Shown here in pieces: positions 33,440 through 44,796 of a stretch of DNA of 64,000 nucleotides; position 1 is the stretch's first letter, and the number at the start of each line of letters is the position of its first letter. The notes beneath the pieces were generated by a model. It searched no databases and was not told the DNA's origin. It saw only the letters and a program-made list of their open reading frames with translations. The translations under genes were made by a program, and so were the position numbers. Where the stretch lies: NCBI GenBank assembly GCA_019915135.1, contig JAHLMK010000007.1, forward strand, positions 310,001 through 374,000. Direction: 5' to 3'. Origin of the DNA: Strobilurus pachycystidiatus (taxonomy: Eukaryota; Basidiomycota; Agaricomycetes; Agaricales; Physalacriaceae).

Positions 33440-36274
33440 CTAATTCGTGCGAAGACCTCGCATGACCCAGGTAGCATCTTCGACAGCTTCTCCCCACTCA
33501 CCCCACTCCACGAAATCATCCGTCGGGATCAGCGCGACCGCCCACACCCACAAGCAATACACGATGCCAAGCATGCCGTTTTGACCGCGGACATCCAGCA
33601 CGCCCCAGTCCTGCATGCCGCGCAGGCGAATGCGCCGCCAACCACCATCCTCGCGCTTGTCGCGCCATTCGGGTTGCATGCCATCATACCACAGTGCGTA
33701 TGCTGCCTTGTGAGCTACCAGAGAGATGTTTTTGTCGGCAAGGGTAAGCATCTTTGGTGTGCGAGTTAGACGACCCCTCACCACCCACGCATCCAGCACT
33801 TCAGGACGGCCATCGCGGGGAAGTTGACCCTTCGCCTCGAATTCGTCAGCGCCCTCGAGCAAAATGAACATATCCAACAATTTCTGCCAGTGGGCTCCCA
33901 GCTCGGCCGCCTCGAAATATGACCAACTCGCCGAGAACCATGCAGGCGCATCCCGCAGAGCAACGGCAACATCATCCACTCGCTCCGCCGCCTGCGCGTC
34001 TATCGCTGATTGGAGAAGTCCCCGAACGTGCTCCATTACGGGCAGTGGCCCAGGCGCCGCTCCAGGCACAGGCGCCAATGACTGCGCATCGTTGAGAGCG
34101 TTCGCGACAGAGGGACCAGGACCGACAACCTCCACGTCCTTGTCCTCGTCTACCAGCTTCTCCGATTTCTTTTTGCCGATTGCTTTTGGCTTGGGGCGGG
34201 AGGTGGTCGAGGGCTGGGTGGCGAGAGTCACGGATTTACTGAGGACGACGGCAGACGTGGAGTCATTGACCAGAGACGGTTCGGAGACGACGGAAGGGGC
34301 GGAGCCATCGACGATGGGAACAGTGATGACCAGATCATCGACCACCATAGCATCGGGTGCGCCGACGACGGCAACCGCGGAACAGTTTTCCGTCCCCGTG
34401 GACTCGTCCGTGATAGACGCACCTTGGTCGATGGTCATGGGCTCGGGATCGGAGATTGCCCCAGAGCTATCCATATCCATTCCATGTGCGTCACTACTCA
34501 TCTCCATATGACTACCCTCGCTCACACTTGGACCAGCGTCGCTCGGCAGCCCATCTCCTTCAAGGCCATCCTGCGCCACCTCCCCCTCCCCCCCGGTAGT
34601 CGTTGCAGTCAAACGACTCGAGCGACGAGGAGGAACACTACTGGACCCTTTCTCCCGACGCTTGCGCTCGCGTTTGGGTTTCTCCATCATCTTCTTCAGC
34701 TTTTTGCCCTCCTCCTGCAATGCAAGGAAGCGCGGCGAGGACTTGATGGCGGCAATCCGAGCCTCACGGTCGCGCTCGTATTGGGATAGCTTCGCCTGAG
34801 GATAAGGCTCCGGCTCCTCATCGTCATCCTCGGAGGACTCGTCGGCGCGTTGAGCATCGACTGCCGTCTTCTTCCTAGCAGAGGTGGACTTGGACGGACG
34901 GGAGCGTTTCTTCCCGCGCCCAGTCGTCGGCGCCGCCTCTGCTTCGTCGTCGTCCTCCCCTTCATCGGAATCGGAATCGGAATCGCTGTCCAAACCTCCA
35001 TCATCCTCCTCGTGGACCTGTCGGTCGATTTCTCGATCCATCTCCTCTAACTCGAACTCAAGTGCAGTCGGCGCCACTTCGGACCCCTGAGGTAGTCTGG
35101 CCGCCGCAATGTCCGCCTGCGTGTAGCACGTCGCCCCGTACTCCTCGACGTAGTCTTTCCACTCCTGGAATTTCTTGCGTTTCCACTTGGCGACGTTCAC
35201 AGGTACGGACTCTCGGTTCTTGCCACTACAAATCCTAATTCCGACCTTTAGCTTCTGACCATATCACCCGTATCAAACGCACATACGTGAGCATGGTGAT
35301 CTCGCCGTTATATTGTGGCATTGGGCCGACGGCGTGGATGATCATCTGGAGCCCAGTCACCGCCGACACCATCTCTGCAATGGGCTGCAAAAAGGCTGGC
35401 AGAGTCTTGATGCATCTGCGGGGCATCAAACAAACGTCAGTGAATCATGATTTCCTCGCGACCACAATCAAAGGACTTACTCGGCACGAATCTTAGGATC
35501 TTGCGATGGCGGAGCTTTCAAAGCCTCTTCGTAGGCTATCTTGGCGTCCTGAGCGGTGTTCTTCGCCTTCTTCGCCCACGCCTCTCGCTCATCAACTGAC
35601 AGAGCTGCGAACGTCTCGCGGGCAACGGCTTGTCGGAAGCCAGCATGCAGACGTCCTGAATCTGTGCCGGCTGCGACTGCCAACTCCCAACGCGCCTGCA
35701 CCTCTTTTGCAAGCGATTCCTTGTTGGCGACTTGCCACTCCTGGAAGGCCTGACGCGCTTTCGGAGGCTTCTTGATCCCCGTGAGCTTTGCTAGCACGCC
35801 TGTGTACGGGTCGTTCAGGATATCCTGGCGCAGGTTCATCCGAAGTCTCATGAGTTTCTTCCCGCGGTATCGAAGCCAACGACGAATAGCCTGGTAGTAA
35901 CAATCAGTTTACAGAACGCTCCCAGACTTGGAGCGCACCTTCTTGGTCTTCTCAACAATGACACGTTTCCGCGCCATGTCTTCGTCAGAGAGCTCGTCGA
36001 CGGGCATAGGGACTTTTTCGTTTTCGCGATATTCATTGACAGGAAAAGGCGGATCCTCGTGGTCGGGAACACGCCAGTCAACTTTGGTGAAGTAGTCGCG
36101 GTATAACGCCTCCAGGAGCTGCTGCTCCGCGACGTGGCCTTGGCGGATGGCGTCCGCATAGCGAGGGAGCCAGGTGTTCAGGTATTCTCCGCGGTAACCA
36201 TTTGCCCAGCCTTTTCTTCCGCTGCCTTGTGGAGAGTGGCCTTGCTCCTTGCGACGACTCTGACGTTTGCCCAT
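33440..36274 (-). CDS. Family X gene, copy 1, 889 aa (HMG-like region, acidic linker)
   Basis: Joined on minus as 35939..36274, 35481..35890, 35287..35415 and 33440..35234 (introns 48, 65 and 52 nt); total 890 codons with stop. This is a multi-copy Agaricomycete family of unknown function. Residues ~1-112 are basic at the start (MGKRQSRRKEQGH). Residues ~113-245 contain an HMG-box-like helical segment (KARQAFQEWQVANKESLAKE, ETFAALSVDEREAWAKKAK) ending in the family hallmark LKAPPSQDP. Next come LPAFLQPIAEMVSAVTGLQM and CSGKNRESVPV. The long last exon has an acidic Asp/Ser-rich linker, a Lys/Arg NLS-like stretch (KPKRERKRREKG) and a Trp-rich C-terminal domain (YALWYDGMQPEWRD). It is head-to-head with a viroplasmin-like gene 321 bp away. 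A nuclear DNA-binding role is inference. Confidence 0.75.
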
Positions 36275-36595
36275 CTTTCTGTAGGTAAAACCGTCAACAC
36301 AAACGCGCGATGAAGGAAAAATTCGGCTGACCAAAGGTGAGTTTGGGTTTCAACTTGCTAAGTTGGGGGGGCTGAGGAACTATCCAGGCTGTCAGTGGCT
36401 ACAAGACCCGGAGGCGCTTCTGTTTTGCGTCGCCGACTGGAGAGGGAGCAGCTACTACTCCCAGCTGGTAATATTCCGATTATTCCTGCATTTTCTTGCT
36501 GACATCATTTCACCAGTGTCATCCGGAATCCGGGCCGCCGTATCAGGTGCGTATAAGAGACGCCCTTGCAACCACGGCTCATCTATCTAACAGTC
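36275..36595. promoter_or_regulatory. Bidirectional promoter, family X copy 1 / viroplasmin-like gene
   Basis: A 321-bp spacer between two divergent start codons. No frame is supported. A GTATAAGAG box lies near 36551, 40-45 bp before the plus-strand ATG. The same gene-type pairing recurs at 40646-40820. Confidence 0.45.
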
Positions 36596-37283
36596 ATGTT
36601 GCCTGAGATCTTCATTAGCATCTTGTCTTCTGATGAAGAGGACGCCGAATCCAGTGGCTCTGAGGCGTCATTTCACACCGCTGTTGAGGATCTGTCGGAT
36701 TCAGACTATGACGACCCAATCTTCGATCGTTGGCTAGGTAGTCTTCGTGACTCCGAGATTGGACTCCCCGCTGTTGCACCTGCGCGTGAGTGCTATAATC
36801 TTTCTCATCTTTCTTCTTGCAAATCTGACAAGTCGAACAGGAGTCAATCCTCCTCTTCCACTTCCTCGCGGCCTTCCCGAACGCGTTCACATCCGGTCAG
36901 CCGATACAACCCTGTACGAAGTGTCTGGATCGCAGGGAGCGCCTGTCTTGACTCCTGACTGGTGCGATTGCTACGGGTTCCTTTGTCTCTACGGCACTGG
37001 TCTGACAAATAAAACCACCTACAGGGCTACTGCCGCCGCAACTTTGGCCAAGGACAAAGGCGCCAAAGCCGTCGCCCAACGTAAACGAGCCAAAGCTCAA
37101 TTATCCGCAGCCCGTTATGAGTCTCCCCTCGTGGTGTTCATCGGTCGGATTCCCGGCATCTATCCCACCTTCGTTGCTGCGAAGCCTCAGGTTCACCGTG
37201 TACCTGAAGCTGTCGTGATCCACTACAGGACTCGGGCGGAGGCGCAGGGAGCCCTAGCTGTAATAAATAGCCTAAAAGCCTAG
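36596..37283 (+). CDS. Viroplasmin/RNase H1 N-domain-like protein, 189 aa
   Basis: Joined as 36596..36785, 36841..36961 and 37025..37283 (introns 55 and 63 nt), 190 codons with stop. The N-terminus is acidic (SSDEEDAESSGSEAS). A Lys/Ala-rich helix follows. The C-terminal ~50 residues match the small fold shared by caulimovirus viroplasmin and the N-terminal domain of eukaryotic RNase H1: LVVFIGRIPGIYPTF, then a 'V..vP.A.v..Y.tr.EA..al' segment (VHRVPEAVVIHYRTRAEAQG). That fold binds RNA/DNA hybrids or dsRNA in RNase H1. No RNase H catalytic domain follows. It pairs divergently with family X copy 1. Confidence 0.7.
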
Positions 37284-37800
37284 ACAGTTGTCGGGGCAAA
37301 ATATAGGGTATTTCGTGACAGTAGTCAGCACAGCCCATGCTTATGTGATCGCTCCTTGCGGTCCGCGGTTCCGATTAGGGTCCTGAACCGTCCTCGCGGA
37401 TGCCGTTCTTGCCGTCCTCCAAATGCGGATGGGGCCCTCTGAGCCGCACGGCAGACGTCTTGTCATCTCAGTGACAGCAGCACACTTCCTCATTTGGGAG
37501 CACGCCCGCCTCCCGCCCTCCATGGAATATACATGACGAATAAATTACTACGCCACACTTTTGTTTCCTTGTCTCGTCATCGCCTATTGATGTAGTGTAA
37601 AAGAGCGCCTCTTAATACCCACCAGCAACGTAAGAGCCACGCAAACATTATCGAGTCAACTTGTCACGTGGAGGACTTCATTTCTTGCAAGTTGGCGCAC
37701 ACCTGTTTCTCATCCACTTTTCGAATTCCCTTGTCTACGCTAAATTTACGTCCGGATCCAAATCACTTCACGCTGTCGACCCTTGCGCCCTATTGACACG
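37284..37800. other. Intergenic, no gene seen
   Basis: About 500 bp between convergent genes. Short frames only, with no motif. It presumably contains both 3' UTRs. Confidence 0.45.
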
Positions 37801-40645
37801 TTATTTCGCACGTACGTACTCATAGAGTCCGCCCATCATCCACTTGACGTCTTTCACAGCTTCCTCCCATCTATACCTCTCCGTGTACCCCGACGCACAC
37901 GCCGAACCCCACCATGATATCACAGCGACCACCGTCAACAGGCCGTTGACACCGGGACACTCCAAAATCTCCCAATCGTTCCCGTAGATCTCCCTCTCCC
38001 AACATTCGTCGCCATTCCTCACACGCCAACTTGGCTGCAGCGCACTCCACCACGACGACCATGCCACCATGAACTTCTCGACCTCTCCCTCACCCACCGC
38101 CAGCCTGTCCAACCTCGATGTTCTCCCCCCGGCAATCCAACGTGAAGCTATGGCTGGGCGCATGGACGCACCAGGTAAGCTTTTCTTCTTCGCTCTGCTC
38201 GTCTCATAAAACTTCTCCAGCTTCAGCAGCATTACGAAGATATCTCGCATTTTGTCTCCCCCATCCGCCTTACCAAACTCCCCCAGTGCGTCACACAACC
38301 AGCTCGGGGCTCCGCTCATCAACTCGGCGTAGTCTGTCGCGTCGGATGCACTCTCACCCAGCAGCGGCCTTGGCGACGCAGGCGCTGGGGGTGGATTCGC
38401 TCGGATCTCTACATCTGCCGCCGCTGCGCCCGTGACAATCCCATCCATTGCCGCTGGCGGTGCGGCATCAATCATGTTCGCTTGCGACCCCGCCTCAATA
38501 TCAGCAGATTTCGCCTCCGCCTCCTGCCCAGCGTCAGCAGCGTTCATCGACGTGGAATCAGGGCTACTGGTGGAGGTAGGGTCTGTGGCAGGAGATAGTT
38601 GGGGTCCGGGAACATGGGACGGTGCGTTACTGGGGGACAAGTCGGCAGTTGGGTTTGAGTTCGTGTCGGGGACGGGTGAGGGAGGATCGTTTATTTCGGG
38701 GACAGGTGCGGGAGGAGGATTGTTTATTTCGGCGACAGGTGCGGGAGGAGGGTCGCTTTTTTTGGCGTTAGCCATCGCCGCCGAGGCGCGTGTCGACCTC
38801 TTCGGACCAGGGATAGCTTGGACGCTGGATTTACGTGTGCGGCGCGCCGGTTTATCCTTCCCCTTCGCATTCAATCCAAAGGCGTCGTCCGCAGTAGTCT
38901 TCGGATTACGCGTCAGGCCTTTCTCCATCGCCTCTTTACCCAGAATCGCCAGCTCCGCCGAACTAACGTCTCCCATCCCCTTCCCCTGCGACTGCAGAAA
39001 CTCCAGACCGGCCAACATGCACTTGTTCCTCTCGATGTTCGCATCACGTTCCGTCTCGTATAGGCTTTGCTTCGGTTTGGAAACACCGACAGCGTTCTCC
39101 TTCTGGCCATTCCTTCGCCGTTTTCCCGGTCCTCCCTCCTCATCTTCGACGTGCTTGCGCTTGCGCTTGGGGATGACGTCGTCATCAGAGGCGTCGTCCT
39201 CGTCGTCGTCGTCGCTCTCATCGGAGTCAGACTCAGAGTCGGAGTCGGATTCGGATTCGGATTCGTCTTCACTTCCGCCGTTGTCGTCGCCCGTCTCACC
39301 GCCTACATCCATGGCGATAAGTCCATCGAGGTTCGGCATCGGTGGCACCGGGATCATGGACGATTCAACCGGAACAGTCGACTCTGTGTCCGCCGGTGCG
39401 ACCGAGACGGCGGCAGCTTCACGCGCATCAGCCGCTGTTTCGGCGGCTGGAATGACGACGGATAATTTCTCTGGAGCGCTGTAGCATCCGTCGACCCAGC
39501 ACTCCCAGTCAGCCACAAGCGCTGCCATCTTCTCCTTGCCGAGGTATTCGGGAAAGGTGAGCGGTGAGTCCGACTTGTTTTTACCAACACAGACACTGAG
39601 AACCCCATCAGCACGAAACCCAGGAATGCGCCGGAACAAACTCACTCAAAGCTACCGATTTTCCCTTTGTATTTATTCATTGGGCCTCCTACAAGCACGA
39701 ACGTTCTGCAAGACGTGCGCTCCTCAATTCCCGAGTTGATCTTGATGATGAACTTCTTTGCACCATCCACCGCCCTACGAACACGATGCCGTTAGCTTTT
39801 CCCTCGCATATGACCAGGACTGACTTACTTTGCACGGGTGGCAGAGTCCTTGGACGGTCCCGCCTTCAACGCCGCATTGTACGCTTCCTTTGCCGCCTTG
39901 GCCTTCCGCTGTACCGTGCCCTGATATTCCTTCTGCTCGTCCGCCGTCAACTTTTTGAAGGCTTCGCGGCACACCTTCAGGCGGAAGGCGAGTGTCGGTT
40001 CCGCTTCCGGAGATGCATCACTGGCCCGCCAGGTGTCGTCCACGAGCTTCTTCAGATGGTGTCCAGCCGTCCATTGCTCATCCATATACGCGAACACTGC
40101 CTGCTGCTGCTTCGGCGGCCGGTCGACCCCGGCCATCTGGCTCATGAGTATTTCGTACGTGTCGTTCGCGTCGCGGGCGGTGAGCTTTTTGTGATCCTTG
40201 CGCAATTTCCTGAAGCGAAGTTTGATCCAGCGCCGAACTCTCTGCGCCGTCGTCTCAGCATGCGCGTCTTTTCCTTTGACTAGCCGCTGCTCAATAGGAA
40301 TATGCTCACCTTGTTATACAGCATGATATGCGCCCGTCTCGCCACGACTTGCTCCTCCGTCAAACCAGTCTCGACATCCGGGTTGACTTTAGTGTGGTCG
40401 TATGACAGCAATTCAGTAGGCTCCTCTGTGTCTTTCATCGGCCAGGGGAAGTGAAAATGATACAGCCCCAAGATGCGCCGCATCTCTGTCTCCCCTTCAC
40501 TCCAACCGCGCTCAACAGCGTCCGCGTACGTTACCACCAACGGCTCGCACACCTCGGCCCGTTTCCCGTCCATCCATCCCAACGCACTCTCCCGCGCTGC
40601 CTTGTCCTTCTTCGTATAGCGCGCAGAGCGTTTCTTTTTTGGCAT
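37801..40645 (-). CDS. Family X gene, copy 2, 890 aa
   Basis: Joined on minus as 40310..40645, 39829..40241, 39646..39774 and 37801..39595 (introns 68, 54 and 50 nt); total 891 codons. It has the same domain order as copy 1: a basic start (MPKKKRSARYTKKDK), RRWIKLRFRKLRKD, an HMG-like segment (AVFAYMDEQWTAGHHLKKLV, EAFKKLTADEQKEYQG), LKAGPSKDS, FVLVGGPMNKYKGKI and CVGKNKSDSPL. An acidic D/S/E linker, NLS-like KRKRKH and a Trp-rich C-terminus (WSSWWSALQPSWR, VISWWGSACASGY) follow. Exons 1, 3 and 4 are 336, 129 and 1795 nt, exactly as in copy 1, although the proteins have diverged strongly. It is head-to-head with another viroplasmin-like gene, 175 bp between start codons. Confidence 0.75.
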
Positions 40646-40820
40646 TGCGGCGGTTTCGATTTCGAGGAGGCAGACGGCACGGAGGGTATTCTGTGACAGT
40701 AGCCACGCAGCCACGGCTTGCCGGTGCGCAATCTCGAAATCCAATTCAAGATTCGGACTCAGCCTGGCTGTTGACCATAAATTCAAATCGGTTGCGATAT
40801 CTTCCTCTCCCTACCTCCAC
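40646..40820. promoter_or_regulatory. Bidirectional promoter, family X copy 2 / viroplasmin-like gene
   Basis: 175 bp between divergent start codons, with a CT-rich stretch (CTTCCTCTCCCTACC) just before the plus-strand ATG. Too short to hold another gene. Confidence 0.45.
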
Positions 40821-41557
40821 ATGTGCGACGCCCCCATTTCTTCAGGCGACGATGCCCACGTATCGTCGCCCGCGGATAGCGGGCTTTCTCCCTTCAGTGA
40901 TCCTTTTGTACCGTCGGGCCACAGTTTCAATTGGGCTGACGCAGTTGAAGCGGAATCTGTGGCACGCTTGGTGGATGTCGACGATGCCGCTTCGATTCAT
41001 TCGGATGCGTCGTCGGTCATCATTCAGACAACGCCTGGTAGGTTTCGGCTTACCTCTACGCGTGCTCTGCTGATAGAGTTCTTTAGCGTTTGGTCCAGGT
41101 GTATTCGCGCCTCCGTCGTATACCTCCCTCAGCAACGCCGCCTCCCACATTAGCGACTACGTCTACGATGCTCGCATCAATGCCGGTGACTATGTGAACA
41201 ACGAGGACCCCCTCCGCGTTGGCGTCATGTTTGATTCGGTCCCCTCTGGTCCACTGCGCCCTGCCTTGATCCGTAAGCGCACCACCGGGAAAACACATTT
41301 CTATTGTGTCATTCGCGGTCTCAAAGTAGGAATCATCACCGACGCGTAAGTGCACCCACCCTCCGTTCGTTGTCCATCGATGCTAACAGTCTGGCAGGGC
41401 GCAGGCTGTCTCTTACATCTCCGGTGTTAGTCACGGATTCCAAATGAAGTTCTCCACGCAAAGTACCGCCCTCGAATACTTCAACGAAGAACTCTCTCAA
41501 GGGCATGTCAAGATCTGCCCCTCTCGCCGCCCCCGCCCATATGTTTCCTTTTCGTAA
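40821..41557 (+). CDS. Viroplasmin-like protein, 207 aa
   Basis: Joined as 40821..41037, 41099..41345 and 41398..41557 (introns 61 and 52 nt), 208 codons with stop. The N-terminal ~75 residues are acidic and Ser-rich. The C-terminal domain reads THFYCVIRGLKVGIITD, then QAVSYISGVSHGFQMKF and STALEYFNEEL. It keeps the viroplasmin layout of a 'Y.V..G...GI' strand, an intron at the turn, a 'qv.gi.g....f' strand and an 'A..yf' helix. The intron splits the domain at the same place as in the 260-aa neighbour. It probably binds nucleic acid if the fold is functional; there is no catalytic domain. Confidence 0.65.
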
Positions 41558-41730
41558 CATCATTGTACACCGCCTGATTCCTCGATATAGACGCTTCATC
41601 TGTTGCTGCGTCATTGCTTGATGGGATGGGATTACATATTGCCTATCGTACAGTATCACATTGTCTCGCTAGTATTCCGCGTGCTCGTTTGTTTGGAATT
41701 CCACATAGCTTGTCCTCCCCCATCACCATC

Positions 41731-42671
41731 ATGTCCGAGCAAGGTCCCCAACGCCGCGCCAGAACGCCCATCCAAATTGTGCTGACCGACTCATCTGGAG
41801 ACGAGGCAGCTCCGCCACCCCGCCGTCGCGTTATCCCACCGTCAACATCACCTCACCAGGTGGCTCCTCCCGTCGACGACTTGTTAGAAGCATTGGCGGC
41901 TCTAGACCTACGCCAAGAGAGCGACCGTACGCTCTATTCTGTTTCGAATGAGCGTCACACGCGGCAGACTCCACACTGGTAAGGCCCGTCCCATATCACA
42001 TCGAACCAATCCCTCATGATAGTGAAACTTACAGGGCGGAGGCGGCAGAGGAGCAGATCAATGGCGCCGTGGTTATGAACATCTCACCTCGCAAGAAGAG
42101 ACGTCGGAAAGCTGTTGCCTGGGTTGTGTTCATTGGCCTCAAAACGGGTGTCTTCAGGAGCTGGTATGTATCTCTCTGTTCTCTGCACCACTGCGCTTAT
42201 CTTCCTCCCTCAGGCACGAATGCGAAGACCAAACTAGCGGTGTCGCCGGCAGCATTTACCAAGCATATTTGTCCCTCGAGTCTGCTCGGGCCGCCTATCG
42301 ATATGCGGTTCAACGGCAGTGGGTGTTTGATGCGGGGACCGTCCCGGTTGCACGTCGCCAAGGGAAGACGACCATTCTGTCCAAGACTGATGACCTGGAG
42401 TACCTCGAAGATAACCCGGCCAACCACGACGTCACAACGCCGCGCTTCTATGTCGTCTATGCCGGATCCCAGCCAGGAATCTACAAGACCTAGTGAGTCC
42501 CGTTAATGACGCCACAACAATTCAGCTACTCATTGCCGCACAAGCCCGCAAGCGGTCCACGCGTGGCTCGGTATCCCGGGTGGTTATCATGACTCATACG
42601 AAAGTGTGGATAAAGCCCGGTTGGAATTCAGACTGGCTATGCGGGAAGGGCGAGTAAAGCATGTGGCGTAA
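41731..42671 (+). CDS. Protein with two tandem viroplasmin-like domains, 260 aa
   Basis: Joined as 41731..41978, 42035..42163, 42214..42492 and 42545..42671 (introns 56, 50 and 52 nt), 261 codons with stop. After an N-terminal Ser/Pro/Arg-rich ~85 residues, domain 1 reads AWVVFIGLKTGVFRSW, then SGVAGSIYQAYLSLESARAA. Domain 2 reads PRFYVVYAGSQPGIYKTY, then AVHAWLGIPGGYHDSYES and ARLEFRLAMREG. Each domain is interrupted by an intron at the equivalent Trp/Tyr turn, a sign of internal duplication. It lies 170 bp downstream of another viroplasmin-like gene on the same strand. Biochemical role unknown; RNA/DNA-hybrid binding is the family precedent. Confidence 0.7.
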
Positions 42672-42711
42672 TGTATGTAATAGAATCCTTTGAACTACGA
42701 TGCACTGTAAA

Positions 42712-43394
42712 CTACTCGAATGTAACACATCGCAGACGTCGCTGTTGTGTGGCCCGTTTGAGTGTATTCTTGCCCAGACGCTGTTGTATGTCCCTCAGAT
42801 AAACACGCAACTCTTCAAACTTGCTGTGTACTCCAGTAATTAACCTCCATTGGCCGGAGGTCTCTGATTCCCCTGATGCGACTAATTCCTCCATGGCGTC
42901 TTGAACGGGAAGGTGATAGCGCTCGACTCGGGCAATATCAAGCTTAACACGGTGACGCGCGTAGGAGCGATCAAATTCCGTGTACGACATGGCGAGATCC
43001 CAGGCATAGTCTCTAAGACTGCCGGACGTCAGCAAGCGTAGGGCTTCACCCTGCTTGAGCGCCCGGTTGACGAGTCCCTCGAGATCTCCGACAGGCGGCC
43101 TAATAAGTTTAGATTATAAATATGGTAAACCAGACAACCCGTATATCAGTAACATACCGAGGCAATATCAGTGGATCCTTCTCAATATCGCGTCGTAGAT
43201 CGTCTTGGGCGCGCGACGCCTCGTATTTAGTCTTTGCGCGCTCTAAGACCGTGGTCCTGTTACTAGGGAAAGCATAAGATGAAAGGTAATGACCATGGCT
43301 CGCTTTTAACTTACTTTGCGTAATACCGACGCCTCGCTGCCCGAGCAGCTTCCTGCCGTTCCTCAGCGGTGTTATACAGCAACTTACGACCCAT
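42712..43394 (-). CDS. MGRK-family small basic/helical protein, copy 1, 190 aa
   Basis: Joined on minus as 43315..43394, 43158..43262 and 42712..43099 (introns 52 and 58 nt), 191 codons with stop. The N-terminus MGRKLLYNTAEERQEAARAA then RRRYYANNRTTVLERAKTKY resembles a basic DNA-contacting helix (bZIP-like basic region without a clear leucine zipper). The remaining ~120 residues are helical (LVNRALKQGEALRLL, RHRVKLDIARVERY). A paralog at 51.1-51.8 kb has the same three-exon layout and an identical 80-nt first exon length. It faces a small helical gene head-to-head, 501 bp between start codons. Function unknown. Confidence 0.65.
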
Positions 43395-43895
43395 GAAAGG
43401 GCTTGCAAGACGGGACCTCGGCGAGGAGTGTGTGCGACAAACCTACTGATGATGGTTTGTGTAAGTGTTCGCTCGAAAGGGAGCTTACTGGTAGATGGCT
43501 ACACCTTAGGATAGTTTTACGATTTTTTCTGCCTCCTTGTCCCGGCTTGATGCATTGAATGCATGATATATAAAATAGCATGTTTGGAGTGTTCTCGATG
43601 CACAGATGGCAGCGAGTCAGTCATCGGCTGAAATTTTTATTGAGGTTATCTGGACTCATCACTTGGATCAGACTTGGATAGTGTCGCGTTCTGGAGTCTG
43701 GCGCACTGAGCGACTATGGGGTGAAGTATTTTCGACCCCGATGGCGTTGTGGATATATCACACGGGTGGCAACACCGCGGTGTGGGTTCGAACCTCGGGT
43801 GGGTCCCTCTCTTTTTTCTGCTCACAAGTCGCTTGCCGAGGTGCCGTCTCTAGATAACTACAATTCTGTACCCTGTTCTTTGTTTGTCTACGACC
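43395..43895. other. Divergent spacer with Pol III-like signals and inverted repeat
   Basis: Contains no supported protein gene. A box-A-like TGGCGTTGTGG at 43742, a box-B-like GGTTCGAACCT at 43785 and a T6 run at 43812 lie in tRNA-like spacing. Segments near 43408-43426 and 43833-43850 are imperfect inverted copies (core ACCTCGGC). Confidence 0.4.
43734..43817 (+). ncRNA. Degenerate tRNA-like / Pol III unit
   Basis: Box A (43742-43752), box B (43785-43795) about 43 nt later, and a TTTTTT terminator at 43812 are spaced as in a tRNA gene. GACCC (43734) could pair with GGGTC (43802) for a five-bp acceptor stem. The D stem and anticodon arm do not fold well, so this is a pseudo-tRNA or SINE-like head at best. 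Confidence 0.25.
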
Positions 43896-44544
43896 ATGAC
43901 CTCTCCTCGCAAGCAAGCACGCAAAGTCCAGCCACCCATCGTCGCCAGGGCTGGAACCGTCAAGCCTTTGGGCAAAGCACGCGCTCTGGGCGACCGTATC
44001 GTACGTGAGCGGCAAACACGTATCAATTTTGCGCCCACACCCTTCACGGCGCGCAAGTGAGATTTTCCATTGTTCATCTTGTCAAGATTATTAACGACTC
44101 CTCCTTGTTAGACGGGTTGAAATCCGTATCCGTTTGGCGCGACCAATTGTCCGCCATGTCCAGCTTGGTACGGGAAAGTACTATCTTCGTAAAGGTTACC
44201 TGGGTGTGTATTCGCGTTACTTGCACGGTCAACGTAATTCTTATCTTACGAGAGGTGGTGGCGCTCGGGACAACAACTCTGACAGTACATTCCAGACCGC
44301 CCCGGACGTCAAGTTCATACACGACGACGTGGGGCGCTGGCTTGAAGATCAAACTCTCTCGCACCTCGAGTCGAGGTTTCTCATGATGGGCATCTACACG
44401 CATGATGACCTCGTCACCCTCGCGTTGGACATCCGTCACCAAGCTCATCGCCAGGAGTTCCGCATCGGATCTCAAGAAGAAGGTAGCAATTGGGTTCACC
44501 TCAAGAAAGCCTTGTATCGTTACGCTCGCCCCGCTCCCCAGTAA
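43896..44544 (+). CDS. 'CGI'-type small helical protein, copy 1, 197 aa
   Basis: Joined as 43896..44056 and 44112..44544 (intron 55 nt), 198 codons with stop. The first ~60 residues are basic. A central HVQLGTGKYYLRKGYLG then leads to the helical C-terminal half with DDVGRWLEDQTLSHLESRF and MGIYTHDDLVTLAL. The latter is the shared motif of this local family: '..F..(C/M)GI.t.dDl..L', resembling a SAM-domain-like helix bundle. Three relatives lie at 44.8, 52.2 and 53.9 kb. No catalytic residues are evident, so a protein-interaction or DNA-binding role would be inference. Family not recognised beyond these copies. Confidence 0.6.
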
Positions 44545-44796
44545 AGTAATCTGTCTATAGAGCCATAGAGAGCCTGGAGCCATGGGCTGCGTCAGTCTTT
44601 TCTTTCGCCATGTGCATATCCAATTACATCTACCTTCTATCAGGGAATCCGGTGTCCTGACGAGGCACGCTGTACAACGACGCCGCGCGCTCCTCCAATC
44701 CCAATTTCATACACCCTAGGCCGTCGGCCCGCTCTTATCCGATAACGTTGGATACTGGGTCAGGATACGAAATTCCCAACGCCTTCGCCTTCGACC

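Noticed and set aside
38432..39484. 350-codon plus-strand frame opposite family X copy 2
   Set aside because: It is an antisense shadow of the acidic, low-complexity last exon; it is Ser/Gly/Ala-rich and has no start context or splice logic.
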